Assembly: GCA_905215675.1 (NCBI GenBank)
Contig: CAJMRA010000182.1
Span: 1-5,598 of the forward strand
DNA from: an uncultured bacterium
GTDB taxonomy: Bacteria; Desulfobacterota; Desulfovibrionia; Desulfovibrionales; Desulfovibrionaceae
Direction of reading: 5' to 3'
Length of the DNA: 5,598 nucleotides
The position numbers and the translations under genes were made by a program. The notes beneath the pieces were generated by a model. It was given only the letters and a program-made list of their open reading frames with translations. It did no database searches and was not told the DNA's origin. This document shows positions 1 to 5,101 of this stretch, one piece after another. How positions within the stretch are numbered: position 1 is the first letter of the stretch; each line of letters opens with the position of its first letter.

Positions 1-23
1 GGGGGTTCCCCTCCCCCCAAAAG
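1..23 (-). repeat. Edge copy of a G/C-tract palindromic element, probably part of a terminator
   Basis: Read on the minus strand, this is CTTTT followed by GGGGGGAGGGGAACCCCC. It lies 22 nt beyond the stop codon of the minus-strand membrane-protein gene, where a transcript would end. It matches 21 of 23 positions of the sequence at 5556-5578, which is on the plus strand and also just past the last gene of its unit. The window cuts the element, so the other arm cannot be seen. By analogy with the right-hand copy I infer that this is one arm of a longer hairpin acting as a terminator or extragenic repeat. Confidence 0.5.
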
Positions 24-45
24 ACTTACGAAACTTTAACAGACC

Positions 46-1614
46 CTACGTGCGCGGCAGATGCATGGACTGTTCTCTGCGCAGCTTGCGGCGGCGCAGG
101 GTCAGCCGCCAGACCCAGGACAACGCCACGGCAATGACGATGCCGATATAGGCGCGCAGGACGCGACCGGCGTTGAAAGGTTGTTCAAAGCCCCAGGTTC
201 CGGCGCGATCCCAGGCGGGGTGATAGATGCCCCAGCCCATGGCAAAGACCAGCAGCAGCACGCCCAGCGCGCCAACCAGCCAGTAGAGCGGTACGGCTTC
301 CTCCCAGAAGAAGGAAGAGCGGTAAAAGCGACGATGGGCAAGGCAGACGGCCAGCAGTATGACGGCGACCATGGCGGCCGTCAGCCAGCCGAAACTTTTG
401 AGCAGGGCCCCCACGATACCCAGCGAAAGGAAGATGACGGCAAGCCGGAAGGCGCGCCGCTGTCGCCGCTCCAGCCCGTAGGAGATGAACAGCAGCATGG
501 CGCCGGAAAGCGCGCAGACGAAATGTCCACCCTGCACGAGCCAGCCGGGAAGAACGCTCATACGGTACATCATCGGCGTGAGGCAGGGCAGCGTTGCGGA
601 AACCAGCAGGATGCACCCGGCGGCAAAGGTGATGTAGGCGGCAATGGAATGCGAAAGGACGAACAGCCAGCGCCCGGCCTCCCGGAGCGCGTCGGTGCGC
701 TGCCGGGCCTCGTAGACGGCCAGCAGGACGGCGGCGGCCAGCAGGGGAATGATATAGTAAATCAGGCGGAACAGCAGCACCGCCGCCACGACGGCCTTTT
801 CATTGGGCGTATGCGTCAGGTGCAGGATGACCAGCTCGAACACGCCCACGCCGCCGGGCACGTGCGTCAGGACGACGGCCACCTGCGCCATGAGATAGCC
901 GGGCAGGAACTCTATGAAGCTCAGACCGATGTCATGGGGCAGCAGCACATACATGCAGGCCGCGGCGGCCACGATGTCGATACCGGCCACAAAGAGCTGG
1001 GCAAGCGCGATGCGCGGCGCGGGAAAGACGAACTCCTTGCCGAAAACATGCAGGGGCTTGCGGACCGTGAAGCAGAGGACGATATAGGAAAGCGCCGCGG
1101 CCAGCAGGACGGCGCCCAGCAGGCGCACATCATGTATGGGCATCTTTTCAAGGAGTTCCGGCGGCAGCGTCGGCGGGCAGACAAGAAAGACCACACCGCA
1201 AAGGCCCAGCGCCCCGACCCAGAAGGTCACGGCCAGCATCAGCACCAGACGGACGATTTCCTCCAGCCTGAAGCCCCAGGCGGAATAGAAGCGGTAGCGA
1301 ACGCTCGTGCCCCCCAGCAGGGCCCCGAAATTGTAGCTGACGGCCTGCCCGACCAGCGACACCAGCCCCACGCGCGGCAGGGGCAGTTGCTTGTGAATGG
1401 CCTTGAGCGCCAGCCAGTCGTACCCCACGAGAATGCCGTAATTGATCACCATCAGCACCAGGGAAAAGACGATACTGCCGTAGGACACCTGAGCGATGCT
1501 CTCGCGTATCTGCTGGATGCTGTAGGCCTCAAGTTTGCGATACAGGAGGTAGATGGCCAGAACAAAAAGGGTCGCGATCAGGATCGGCCCGAGATAACGT
1601 AAATATTTCTTCAT
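46..1614 (-). CDS. MprF/UPF0104-like polytopic membrane protein (lipid flippase-like), no synthase domain
   Basis: A 522-residue, very hydrophobic protein with about 14 predicted membrane segments (roughly residues 8-25, 45-70, 83-101, 120-147, 163-183, 202-225, 233-258, 275-301, 316-342, 355-380, 386-408, 409-426, 441-464, 485-506). Conserved-looking family motifs are GGTSVRYRFY (101-110), HVPGGVGVFE (251-260) and RLIYYIIP (283-290). These fit the UPF0104/lysylphosphatidylglycerol synthetase membrane region. In MprF this membrane part flips aminoacylated phosphatidylglycerol and precedes a cytosolic GNAT-like synthase domain. Here the chain ends in a basic tail soon after the last segment and has no such domain. 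The substrate is unknown, and flipping of a lipid is inference. I chose the ATG at 1614 because it begins a normal N-in membrane start (MKKYLRYLGP), with a GGGG tract about 6 nt upstream. The frame stays open to a TTG at 1767, but that extension is hydrophilic and crosses the greA promoter. Confidence 0.88.
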   Translation of the reverse strand: MKKYLRYLGPILIATLFVLAIYLLYRKLEAYSIQQIRESIAQVSYGSIVFSLVLMVINYGILVGYDWLALKAIHKQLPLPRVGLVSLVGQAVSYNFGALLGGTSVRYRFYSAWGFRLEEIVRLVLMLAVTFWVGALGLCGVVFLVCPPTLPPELLEKMPIHDVRLLGAVLLAAALSYIVLCFTVRKPLHVFGKEFVFPAPRIALAQLFVAGIDIVAAAACMYVLLPHDIGLSFIEFLPGYLMAQVAVVLTHVPGGVGVFELVILHLTHTPNEKAVVAAVLLFRLIYYIIPLLAAAVLLAVYEARQRTDALREAGRWLFVLSHSIAAYITFAAGCILLVSATLPCLTPMMYRMSVLPGWLVQGGHFVCALSGAMLLFISYGLERRQRRAFRLAVIFLSLGIVGALLKSFGWLTAAMVAVILLAVCLAHRRFYRSSFFWEEAVPLYWLVGALGVLLLVFAMGWGIYHPAWDRAGTWGFEQPFNAGRVLRAYIGIVIAVALSWVWRLTLRRRKLRREQSMHLPRT

Positions 1615-1674
1615 GCTGGCCCCAAAAAGGTCTTGTTGACTGCGGGGAGGGTCGGAACGGACTCTCGCGTTCAC

Positions 1675-1701
1675 CATATATTCAGAAAGCGCAGGGCGCA
1701 A
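1675..1701 (-). promoter_or_regulatory. Possible promoter of the MprF-like gene
   Basis: On the minus strand, TTGCGC (1701-1696) and TATATG (1680-1675) are separated by 15 bp, about 60 nt upstream of the ATG at 1614. The -10 is acceptable, but the spacing is short and the -35 imperfect, so this is only a candidate. If it is real, transcription starts near 1668 and translation must begin at 1614 rather than at the upstream in-frame codons at 1677 or 1767. Confidence 0.3.
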
Positions 1702-1728
1702 GCCGCCTGCCGCCGCATCCTCGGGGAC

Positions 1729-1757
1729 TTGACCTGTCGCCGGGGCCGGACTATAAG
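1729..1757 (+). promoter_or_regulatory. Sigma-70-type promoter of greA
   Basis: TTGACC (1729-1734) and TATAAG (1752-1757) are separated by exactly 17 bp, which gives a near-consensus housekeeping promoter. Transcription should begin near 1764, leaving an untranslated leader of about 78 nt before the greA ATG. The leader contains an intrinsic terminator at 1775-1805. The promoter lies inside the rejected 5' extension of the divergent membrane-protein frame. Confidence 0.8.
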
Positions 1758-1763
1758 AAGGCT

Positions 1764-1805
1764 TCAAGCAACGTGCGTTCCGCCTCTCCGGCGGACGCTT
1801 TTTTT
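1764..1805 (+). ncRNA. Predicted short greA leader RNA (GraL-like by position)
   Basis: Transcripts from the promoter at 1729-1757 that stop at the leader terminator would be about 40 nt long and consist mostly of one hairpin. In E. coli, greA has a comparable arrangement in which early termination in the leader yields the small RNA GraL. Here only the layout is alike; I cannot show sequence homology. The 5' end is estimated from the promoter, and whether the product is stable or functional is unknown. Confidence 0.4.
1775..1805 (+). terminator. Intrinsic terminator/attenuator in the greA leader
   Basis: Arm GCGTTCCGCC (1775-1784) pairs with GGCGGACGC (1790-1798) through nine base pairs, with one unpaired T and a 5-nt loop, and seven T residues follow (1799-1805). 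This is a textbook intrinsic terminator for the plus strand; the minus-strand reading has no T-tract. No plus-strand gene lies upstream that it could terminate. It starts only about 11 nt after the predicted greA transcription start and ends 36 nt before the greA ATG, so it should reduce greA expression by early termination. Confidence 0.8.
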
Positions 1806-1841
1806 ATTGCGCATCGTTTTGTACTTTGACGAGGAAGAAGC

Positions 1842-2336
1842 ATGAACGTGACCAGCATCCCTATCTCCAAGCAAGGCTATAAAAAGCTTGAAGACGAATT
1901 GGCCCGCTTGAAGAGCGAGCGCCCGGCCATCATTCAGGCCATCAAGGAAGCCCGCGAGGAAGGCGACCTGCGCGAAAACGCGGGCTACGACGCCGCGCGC
2001 GAACGCCAGGGCATGGCCGAAGCGCGCATCAAGTACATCGAATCGCGCATGGCGCTGTATCAGGTCATCGATCTGGACAAGCTGAGCGGAGACAAGGTCG
2101 TTTTCGGCGCGACGGTGGAAGTGGAAGACGTCGATACCGAAGAAAGCCGGACCTTCACCATTCTCGGCCCGGATGAAGCCGACCCCGCAAAAGGCTCCAT
2201 TTCCTTCCTGTCGCCCGTGGGGCAGGCGCTGCTCGGCAAGGAAGAAGGCGATGAGGTCAGCGTCGACATTCCGCGCGGTCGTGTGACCTACGAAATCGTT
2301 TCCATCACCTTCAACGGCTCCAAGGTTCTCGACTAG
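1842..2336 (+). CDS. greA: Transcription elongation factor GreA
   Basis: GreA binds RNA polymerase and inserts a coiled coil into the secondary channel, stimulating cleavage of backtracked RNA so that arrested complexes restart. The 164-residue product has the normal family length and layout. An N-terminal coiled coil (about 9-77) carries the acidic tip at GDLREN (41-46), with D42 and E45 matching the residues that coordinate the catalytic magnesium. A C-terminal FKBP-like domain (about 86-157) includes VFGATVEVEDVD, the DEAD segment, SPVGQALLGKEEGDEV and the final beta strands. The start ATG is preceded by GAGGAAG (1831-1837). The gene appears monocistronic: its own promoter at 1729-1757, a leader terminator at 1775-1805 and a probable 3' terminator at 2544-2580. 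The leader suggests control by premature termination. Confidence 0.97.
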   Translation: MNVTSIPISKQGYKKLEDELARLKSERPAIIQAIKEAREEGDLRENAGYDAARERQGMAEARIKYIESRMALYQVIDLDKLSGDKVVFGATVEVEDVDTEESRTFTILGPDEADPAKGSISFLSPVGQALLGKEEGDEVSVDIPRGRVTYEIVSITFNGSKVLD

Positions 2337-2338
2337 CG

Positions 2339-2430
2339 CATTTTCAGTTTGAAACCCGTTGCGTTTCAGACCATACGGCCTGTCGTTGCGCGGGAAAACG
2401 CGATTTTTCCACTCGCTTCGGGCCGGGCGG
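2339..2430 (+). repeat. Direct repeat, copy 1
   Basis: A 92-nt stretch starting 3 nt after the greA stop aligns without gaps to 2601-2692 at about 79 of 92 positions. The best-conserved parts are CCATACGGCCTG (2371-2382) and CTCGCTTCGGGCCGGGCGG (2412-2430). Each copy holds a GGAAAA...TTTTTCC inverted pair able to form a short hairpin. The mismatches are scattered and do not follow codon positions, and no start or ribosome site is associated, which argues for a non-coding extragenic repeat. Confidence 0.75.
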
Positions 2431-2445
2431 CGCTGTGCTGCCGCC
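2426..2445 (+). other. GC-rich hairpin after repeat copy 1
   Basis: GGCGGC (2426-2431) is complementary to GCCGCC (2440-2445) around an 8-nt loop. No T-run follows, so this is not a normal terminator. It overlaps the end of repeat copy 1 and precedes a much longer hairpin at 2448-2478. Confidence 0.5.
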
Positions 2446-2447
2446 TC

Positions 2448-2478
2448 GCGTTTTCACCTTTTTCAAAGGTGAAAACGC
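2448..2478. other. Perfect 14-bp hairpin without a T-tract
   Basis: GCGTTTTCACCTTT (2448-2461) is exactly complementary to AAAGGTGAAAACGC (2465-2478), with only a 3-nt loop. Neither strand has a U-tract after the stem, so it is an unlikely intrinsic terminator. It could be a structured RNA element protecting the greA 3' end, a mobile-element remnant or a binding palindrome; the sequence does not decide. The left arm is also complementary to GAAAACGCG at 2394-2402 in repeat copy 1, which offers an alternative fold. Confidence 0.65.
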
Positions 2479-2506
2479 TCATGAATCCTGTCCGCATATG
2501 CGGCGG

Positions 2507-2528
2507 GGCAAGGCTTTTCGCCTTTGCC
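2507..2528. other. Imperfect hairpin in the greA-downstream region
   Basis: GGCAAGGC (2507-2514) pairs with GCCTTTGCC (2520-2528), leaving one bulged T, around a 5-nt loop. No T-run follows. It lies between the perfect hairpin at 2448-2478 and the terminator at 2544-2580 and adds to the dense secondary structure of this gene-free stretch. Confidence 0.4.
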
Positions 2529-2543
2529 GCGCGCCGTTCCGAC

Positions 2544-2580
2544 GAGGGAAGAACCGACAAGGCAGTTCTTCCCTCTTTTT
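2544..2580 (+). terminator. Intrinsic terminator, probably of greA
   Basis: GAGGGAAGAAC (2544-2554) is exactly complementary to GTTCTTCCCTC (2565-2575) around a 10-nt loop, followed by five T residues (2576-2580). It is directional for plus-strand transcription. It lies about 208 nt beyond the greA stop codon, so the greA mRNA would have a long structured 3' tail containing repeat copy 1. It also separates greA from the next promoter at 2724-2752. Confidence 0.85.
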
Positions 2581-2600
2581 CGCCCGGCGCGGCAACGAGA

Positions 2601-2692
2601 CATTTTCAGCGTGCAACGCGTTGCGTTTCACGCCATACGGCCTGCCGTTCCGCGGAAAAACACGTTTTTCCCGCTCGCTTCGGGCCGGGCGG
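2601..2692 (+). repeat. Direct repeat, copy 2
   Basis: This is the second copy of the 92-nt repeat, 262 nt downstream of copy 1 and past the greA terminator. The segment CTCGCTTCGGGCCGGGCGG (2674-2692) is identical to copy 1. This copy has a cleaner inverted pair, GGAAAAAC (2654-2661) and GTTTTTCC (2664-2671), and a perfect 12-nt palindrome GCAACGCGTTGC (2613-2624) that copy 1 lacks. Similarity ends at 2692, 31 nt before the promoter of the next gene. Confidence 0.75.
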
Positions 2693-2723
2693 AGGCACAG
2701 CCGGGGAGGATCGGAGCCGCCCC

Positions 2724-2752
2724 TTGGAGAACGAAAAGAAATTTGCTATACT
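2724..2752 (+). promoter_or_regulatory. Sigma-70-type promoter of the AI-2E transporter/carboxypeptidase unit
   Basis: TTGGAG (2724-2729) and TATACT (2747-2752) are 17 bp apart, with TGC directly before the -10, which is an extended -10 feature. The expected transcription start is near 2758-2760, giving a leader of about 50 nt. The promoter position fixes the ATG at 2811 as the true start: the open frame running back to 2349 would place its N-terminus upstream of the promoter. Confidence 0.8.
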
Positions 2753-2810
2753 GGGACGTTACCTTTCAACGCCCCTGTTTCGTTCACATTCCCGCAGCAG
2801 TCGGAACCAC

Positions 2811-3932
2811 ATGAGCGCATCCTCCCTGCCCCGCATACTGTACCTTCTGGCCGCCGTTGCCTGGCTCCTGCTGCTGAAGAGCAATCCCGTCACGCTTTTT
2901 CTGGCCGGATGCGCCGCCTGTCTCAGCCTGCCCGTCTATCGTCATCTGCGCATCAAGGGCAGGCGGTGGCGCGCGCGCCTTCTTCTGCGCAAACGCGGCG
3001 GCTGGCCGGGAAAGTGCCTTTTCCGCCTCAGCCGCTCCATGCCGATTCTGCTCTATACGACCGGCATCGTCGTCTGCATCTGCACGCCCATTGCCGTTCT
3101 CGTGCTGCTCGTCTCGCCGCAAATCGCGGGCGGCGTGGCCCGTCTGCGGGAACTGCAGGCCAACAACTTTCAGCTCCCGCCGGAATGGGTCGCCCATATT
3201 CAGTCACTGCGCGCCGATCTGGCGGACTATCCCCGCATAGAGCGGGCGCTGAACGACGCGCTCGGGCAGGTGGACAGCCTCATCGGCGACACCATGGGGC
3301 AGCTCATCAACCGCGGCTTCGATCTTGTCGGCGGAACCATGTCCGCCCTCTGGACGCTCTTTCTCTTTGTGACGCTGACGGTCATTTTCGCCACGTCGGC
3401 CCAGCGCATCAACCTTGTCATGGCGCGCCTGTTCTCCATTCCCGTGCCCATGCTCAAACGCTTTGTGCTCGCCATTCGCCGTGCCCTTCGGGCCATCCTC
3501 ATGGGTATCGTGCTGGTGGCCACCATGCAGGGCGTCCTCTGCGGCTTCGGCTTCGCCGTGGCCGGTATCCGGCAGCCGGCCTTCTGGGGACTGCTCGCCA
3601 CGCTCGTGGCGCCCATTCCCGCCATCGGAACGGCGCTTGTCTGGGGACCGCTCTGCCTCTCTCTCTGGTTCAGCGGCGGCGCCATGCCCGCCGTGGGCCT
3701 CGCCCTCTGGGGTTCCGTGGTCGTTGCGGGCGTGGATAACATCTTCCGCCCGCTTTTCCTGCGTCAGGGCATCAACGCCCCCTTCTTTGTCCTCATCATT
3801 GCCATTCTCTGCGGCCTTGCCAGCTTCGGCCCCGTGGGTCTCATTGCCGGGCCCATTCTGCTGGCCTTTGCCCTGCAAGCCGTGGAAGAAGGCAACCGAC
3901 TCTATCATGCGCCCAATTCCCTCAAGGCCTGA
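2811..3932 (+). CDS. AI-2E transporter family (UPF0118, PerM/TqsA-like) membrane protein
   Basis: The 373-residue polytopic inner-membrane protein has the usual length for the family. Two hydrophobic segments lie at about 8-42, one at 78-104, a soluble mostly helical stretch at about 105-175, then segments near 176-196, 226-251, 257-285, 290-309 and 323-356. Family hallmarks are VDNIFRP (308-314) and the C-terminal GLASFGPVGLIAGPILLA block (335-352). Members include TqsA, linked to AI-2 export in E. coli, and proteins acting as ion antiporters or of unknown function, so the substrate cannot be assigned. The start was chosen because the hydrophobic protein begins here, a weak GGA ribosome site lies at 2803-2805 and the promoter is at 2724-2752. 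The frame is open back to a TTG at 2349, but that part is repeats and terminator. The last 26 nt overlap the next gene, suggesting co-transcription and perhaps translational coupling. Confidence 0.92.
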   Translation: MSASSLPRILYLLAAVAWLLLLKSNPVTLFLAGCAACLSLPVYRHLRIKGRRWRARLLLRKRGGWPGKCLFRLSRSMPILLYTTGIVVCICTPIAVLVLLVSPQIAGGVARLRELQANNFQLPPEWVAHIQSLRADLADYPRIERALNDALGQVDSLIGDTMGQLINRGFDLVGGTMSALWTLFLFVTLTVIFATSAQRINLVMARLFSIPVPMLKRFVLAIRRALRAILMGIVLVATMQGVLCGFGFAVAGIRQPAFWGLLATLVAPIPAIGTALVWGPLCLSLWFSGGAMPAVGLALWGSVVVAGVDNIFRPLFLRQGINAPFFVLIIAILCGLASFGPVGLIAGPILLAFALQAVEEGNRLYHAPNSLKA

Positions 3933-4788
3933 AGGCCTCCTCCGCTTTTTCCTCGCCGGCCTTCTGGTCCTGCTGGTCCTGACGCCGGCCCTGTCGGCTT
4001 CGGCCAGAGTCCCGGCCCGGTCCGCCATCCTCTATAATCTGACGACCGGCAAGGTTCTCTACGCGCAAAATGCCGATACCACCATTCCTCCGGCCTCGCT
4101 GACAAAGCTCATGACCATGATGCTGACGCTGGACGCCGTCCGCCAGCGCAAGATCTCGCTCAAGACCTGGCTGATTGCCAGCCGCAAGGCCGCGCGCACC
4201 GGCGGATCAAGCATGCACCTGAAAAACGGGGAACGTATCCGGCTGGAAAACCTGCTTTACGGCATGGCCGTGGTTTCCGGCAACGACGCCGCCGTGGCCG
4301 CCGCGGAAAAAGTGGGCGGCAACACCCGGCACTTCGTGCGCCTGATGAACCGCAAGGCCCGCGCGCTCGGCATGAAGCACACCCAGTTCAAGAACGTCAA
4401 CGGCCTGCCCGCGGCCGGACAGCGCACCACGGCGCGCGACATGCTGACGCTCTCCTGCGCCTATCTGCGCGCCCATCCCTCGGCCCTGCGCTACCACTCG
4501 CCCCGCAGCTTTCGCCACGGCCGCCGCCTCATGCGCGCCACCAACAAGCTGCTGGGCGTCGTGCCCGGCGTCGACGGTCTCAAGACCGGCTGGACCGTCG
4601 CGTCCGGCTACAACATCATTGCCACGGCCGAGCGCAGGGGAACGCGCCTGATTGCCGTGGTCATGGGCGGCGCAACCGCCGCCAGACGCGATGCCGCGGC
4701 GCGCAGGCTTCTGGAGGCCGGATTCAGGTATCCGGCCTCGCCCGCCAATGTGGAACGGCAACTTTCACGAAGCACGAAACGGCGCTGA
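3907..4788 (+). CDS. Secreted D-alanyl-D-alanine carboxypeptidase, peptidase family S11 (low-molecular-mass PBP)
   Basis: This 293-residue serine enzyme should trim the terminal D-Ala from peptidoglycan stem pentapeptides in the periplasm, and so would be a penicillin-binding protein. All three active-site motifs are present: SLTK (64-67, with nucleophile S64 and K67), SGN (124-126) and KTG (226-228). A Sec signal peptide is visible, with the basic start MRPIPSRPEGLLR, a hydrophobic core at about 14-28 and a likely cleavage site after SASA (30-33). The ATG at 3907 is the only start that gives this signal peptide; a purine-rich stretch lies about 14 nt upstream, so initiation may depend on coupling to the overlapping upstream gene. 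The chain ends soon after the catalytic domain and lacks the C-terminal beta domain and amphipathic membrane anchor of PBP5/DacA, so the enzyme may be soluble or held otherwise. Which dac paralogue it is cannot be decided. Confidence 0.93.
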   Translation: MRPIPSRPEGLLRFFLAGLLVLLVLTPALSASARVPARSAILYNLTTGKVLYAQNADTTIPPASLTKLMTMMLTLDAVRQRKISLKTWLIASRKAARTGGSSMHLKNGERIRLENLLYGMAVVSGNDAAVAAAEKVGGNTRHFVRLMNRKARALGMKHTQFKNVNGLPAAGQRTTARDMLTLSCAYLRAHPSALRYHSPRSFRHGRRLMRATNKLLGVVPGVDGLKTGWTVASGYNIIATAERRGTRLIAVVMGGATAARRDAAARRLLEAGFRYPASPANVERQLSRSTKRR

Positions 4789-4790
4789 CC

Positions 4791-4819
4791 TTGACCGAAA
4801 ACCGGCGCGCGCCTACTAT
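4791..4819 (+). promoter_or_regulatory. Sigma-70-type promoter of tatA
   Basis: TTGACC (4791-4796) and TACTAT (4814-4819) are 17 bp apart, starting 2 nt after the carboxypeptidase stop codon. Transcription should begin near 4826, about 35 nt before the tatA ATG. No terminator is visible between the carboxypeptidase and tatA, so readthrough from the upstream unit is also possible. Confidence 0.7.
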
Positions 4820-4850
4820 GACACAAAAGCATCGACCATACCCAAGCCAT

Positions 4851-4855
4851 GGAGG
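4851..4855 (+). promoter_or_regulatory. Ribosome-binding site that decides the tatA start
   Basis: GGAGG lies 5 nt before the ATG at 4861. The in-frame ATG at 4849 overlaps this site and has no ribosome site of its own, so translation should begin at 4861. Confidence 0.8.
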
Positions 4856-4860
4856 CCAGC

Positions 4861-5079
4861 ATGTTCAATATCGGCACGCAGGAACTGCTTCTTATCCTTA
4901 TCGTGGTGCTGCTGCTGTTCGGCGCAAAAAAGCTGCCGGAAATCGGCGGCGGACTGGGACGCGCCATTCGCAACTTCCGGCGCGCCTCGTCCGAACCCGA
5001 TGAAATAGACATCACGCCCACCAAGGACAAGACCGGTACCAACAGCACCAATAACGGCGACGGCATGCCCAAGGCCTAG
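4861..5079 (+). CDS. tatA: Twin-arginine translocase subunit TatA
   Basis: TatA is the pore-forming subunit of the Tat system, which exports folded proteins across the inner membrane with TatB and TatC. The 72-residue product has the standard plan: a short N-terminus with a polar pair Q7-E8 entering the membrane helix (about 7-20), the FG hinge (F20-G21), an amphipathic helix starting KKLPEIGGGLGRAIRNFRR (23-41), and a polar, probably disordered tail rich in D, T and N. The short length and the KLPEIGGGLG block favour TatA/E over the longer TatB. No tatB or tatC is adjacent, so the rest of the system must be encoded elsewhere. The gene has its own promoter at 4791-4819 and lies 22 nt before the ACT-domain gene, probably in the same transcript. 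The 76-residue reading from 4849 is rejected because of the ribosome site. Confidence 0.93.
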   Translation: MFNIGTQELLLILIVVLLLFGAKKLPEIGGGLGRAIRNFRRASSEPDEIDITPTKDKTGTNSTNNGDGMPKA

Positions 5080-5101
5080 CCCGCACACGGGAGGACAGCA
5101 C

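Noticed and set aside
61..1602. A 513-codon open frame on the plus strand opposite the MprF-like gene
   Set aside because: Its translation is dominated by Q, H, G, R, E and D, the expected antisense image of a GC-rich membrane-protein gene. It has no recognisable domain, and the minus-strand gene shows clear family motifs.
1615..1767. N-terminal extension of the MprF-like frame to a TTG at 1767
   Set aside because: The added 51 residues are hydrophilic and low in family character, lack a ribosome site and cross the greA promoter. The ATG at 1614 gives a normal membrane-protein start.
2349..2377. Possible promoter in repeat copy 1 (TTGAAA, 17 bp, CATACG) that could make a small RNA ending at 2580
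   Set aside because: The -10 matches consensus at only three positions, and the -35 hexamer is not conserved in repeat copy 2, so the evidence is too weak.
2349..2810. N-terminal extension of the AI-2E family frame to a TTG at 2349
   Set aside because: The segment contains both direct repeats, several hairpins and an intrinsic terminator, and it precedes the promoter at 2724-2752. The hydrophobic family protein begins at 2811.
2337..2810. CRISPR-like or insertion-sequence origin of the repeat region
   Set aside because: There are only two long diverged repeats rather than short regular repeats with spacers, and no transposase or terminal inverted repeats bounding the segment are visible.
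2435..3739. A 434-codon plus-strand frame overlapping the AI-2E transporter gene
   Set aside because: It is an out-of-frame shadow rich in R, A, H, P and G, with no domain, and it passes through the terminator and promoter region.
3415..3906. Upstream extension of the carboxypeptidase frame
   Set aside because: It lies wholly within the transporter gene in another frame, and it would bury the signal peptide that begins at the ATG at 3907.
3204..4028. A 274-codon minus-strand frame
   Set aside because: It is an antisense shadow with G/H/E/R/A-rich composition and no recognisable motif, opposite two well-supported genes.
4849..4860. Alternative tatA start at 4849
   Set aside because: The ATG overlaps the GGAGG that serves the ATG at 4861, and TatA proteins normally begin directly before the membrane helix as at 4861.
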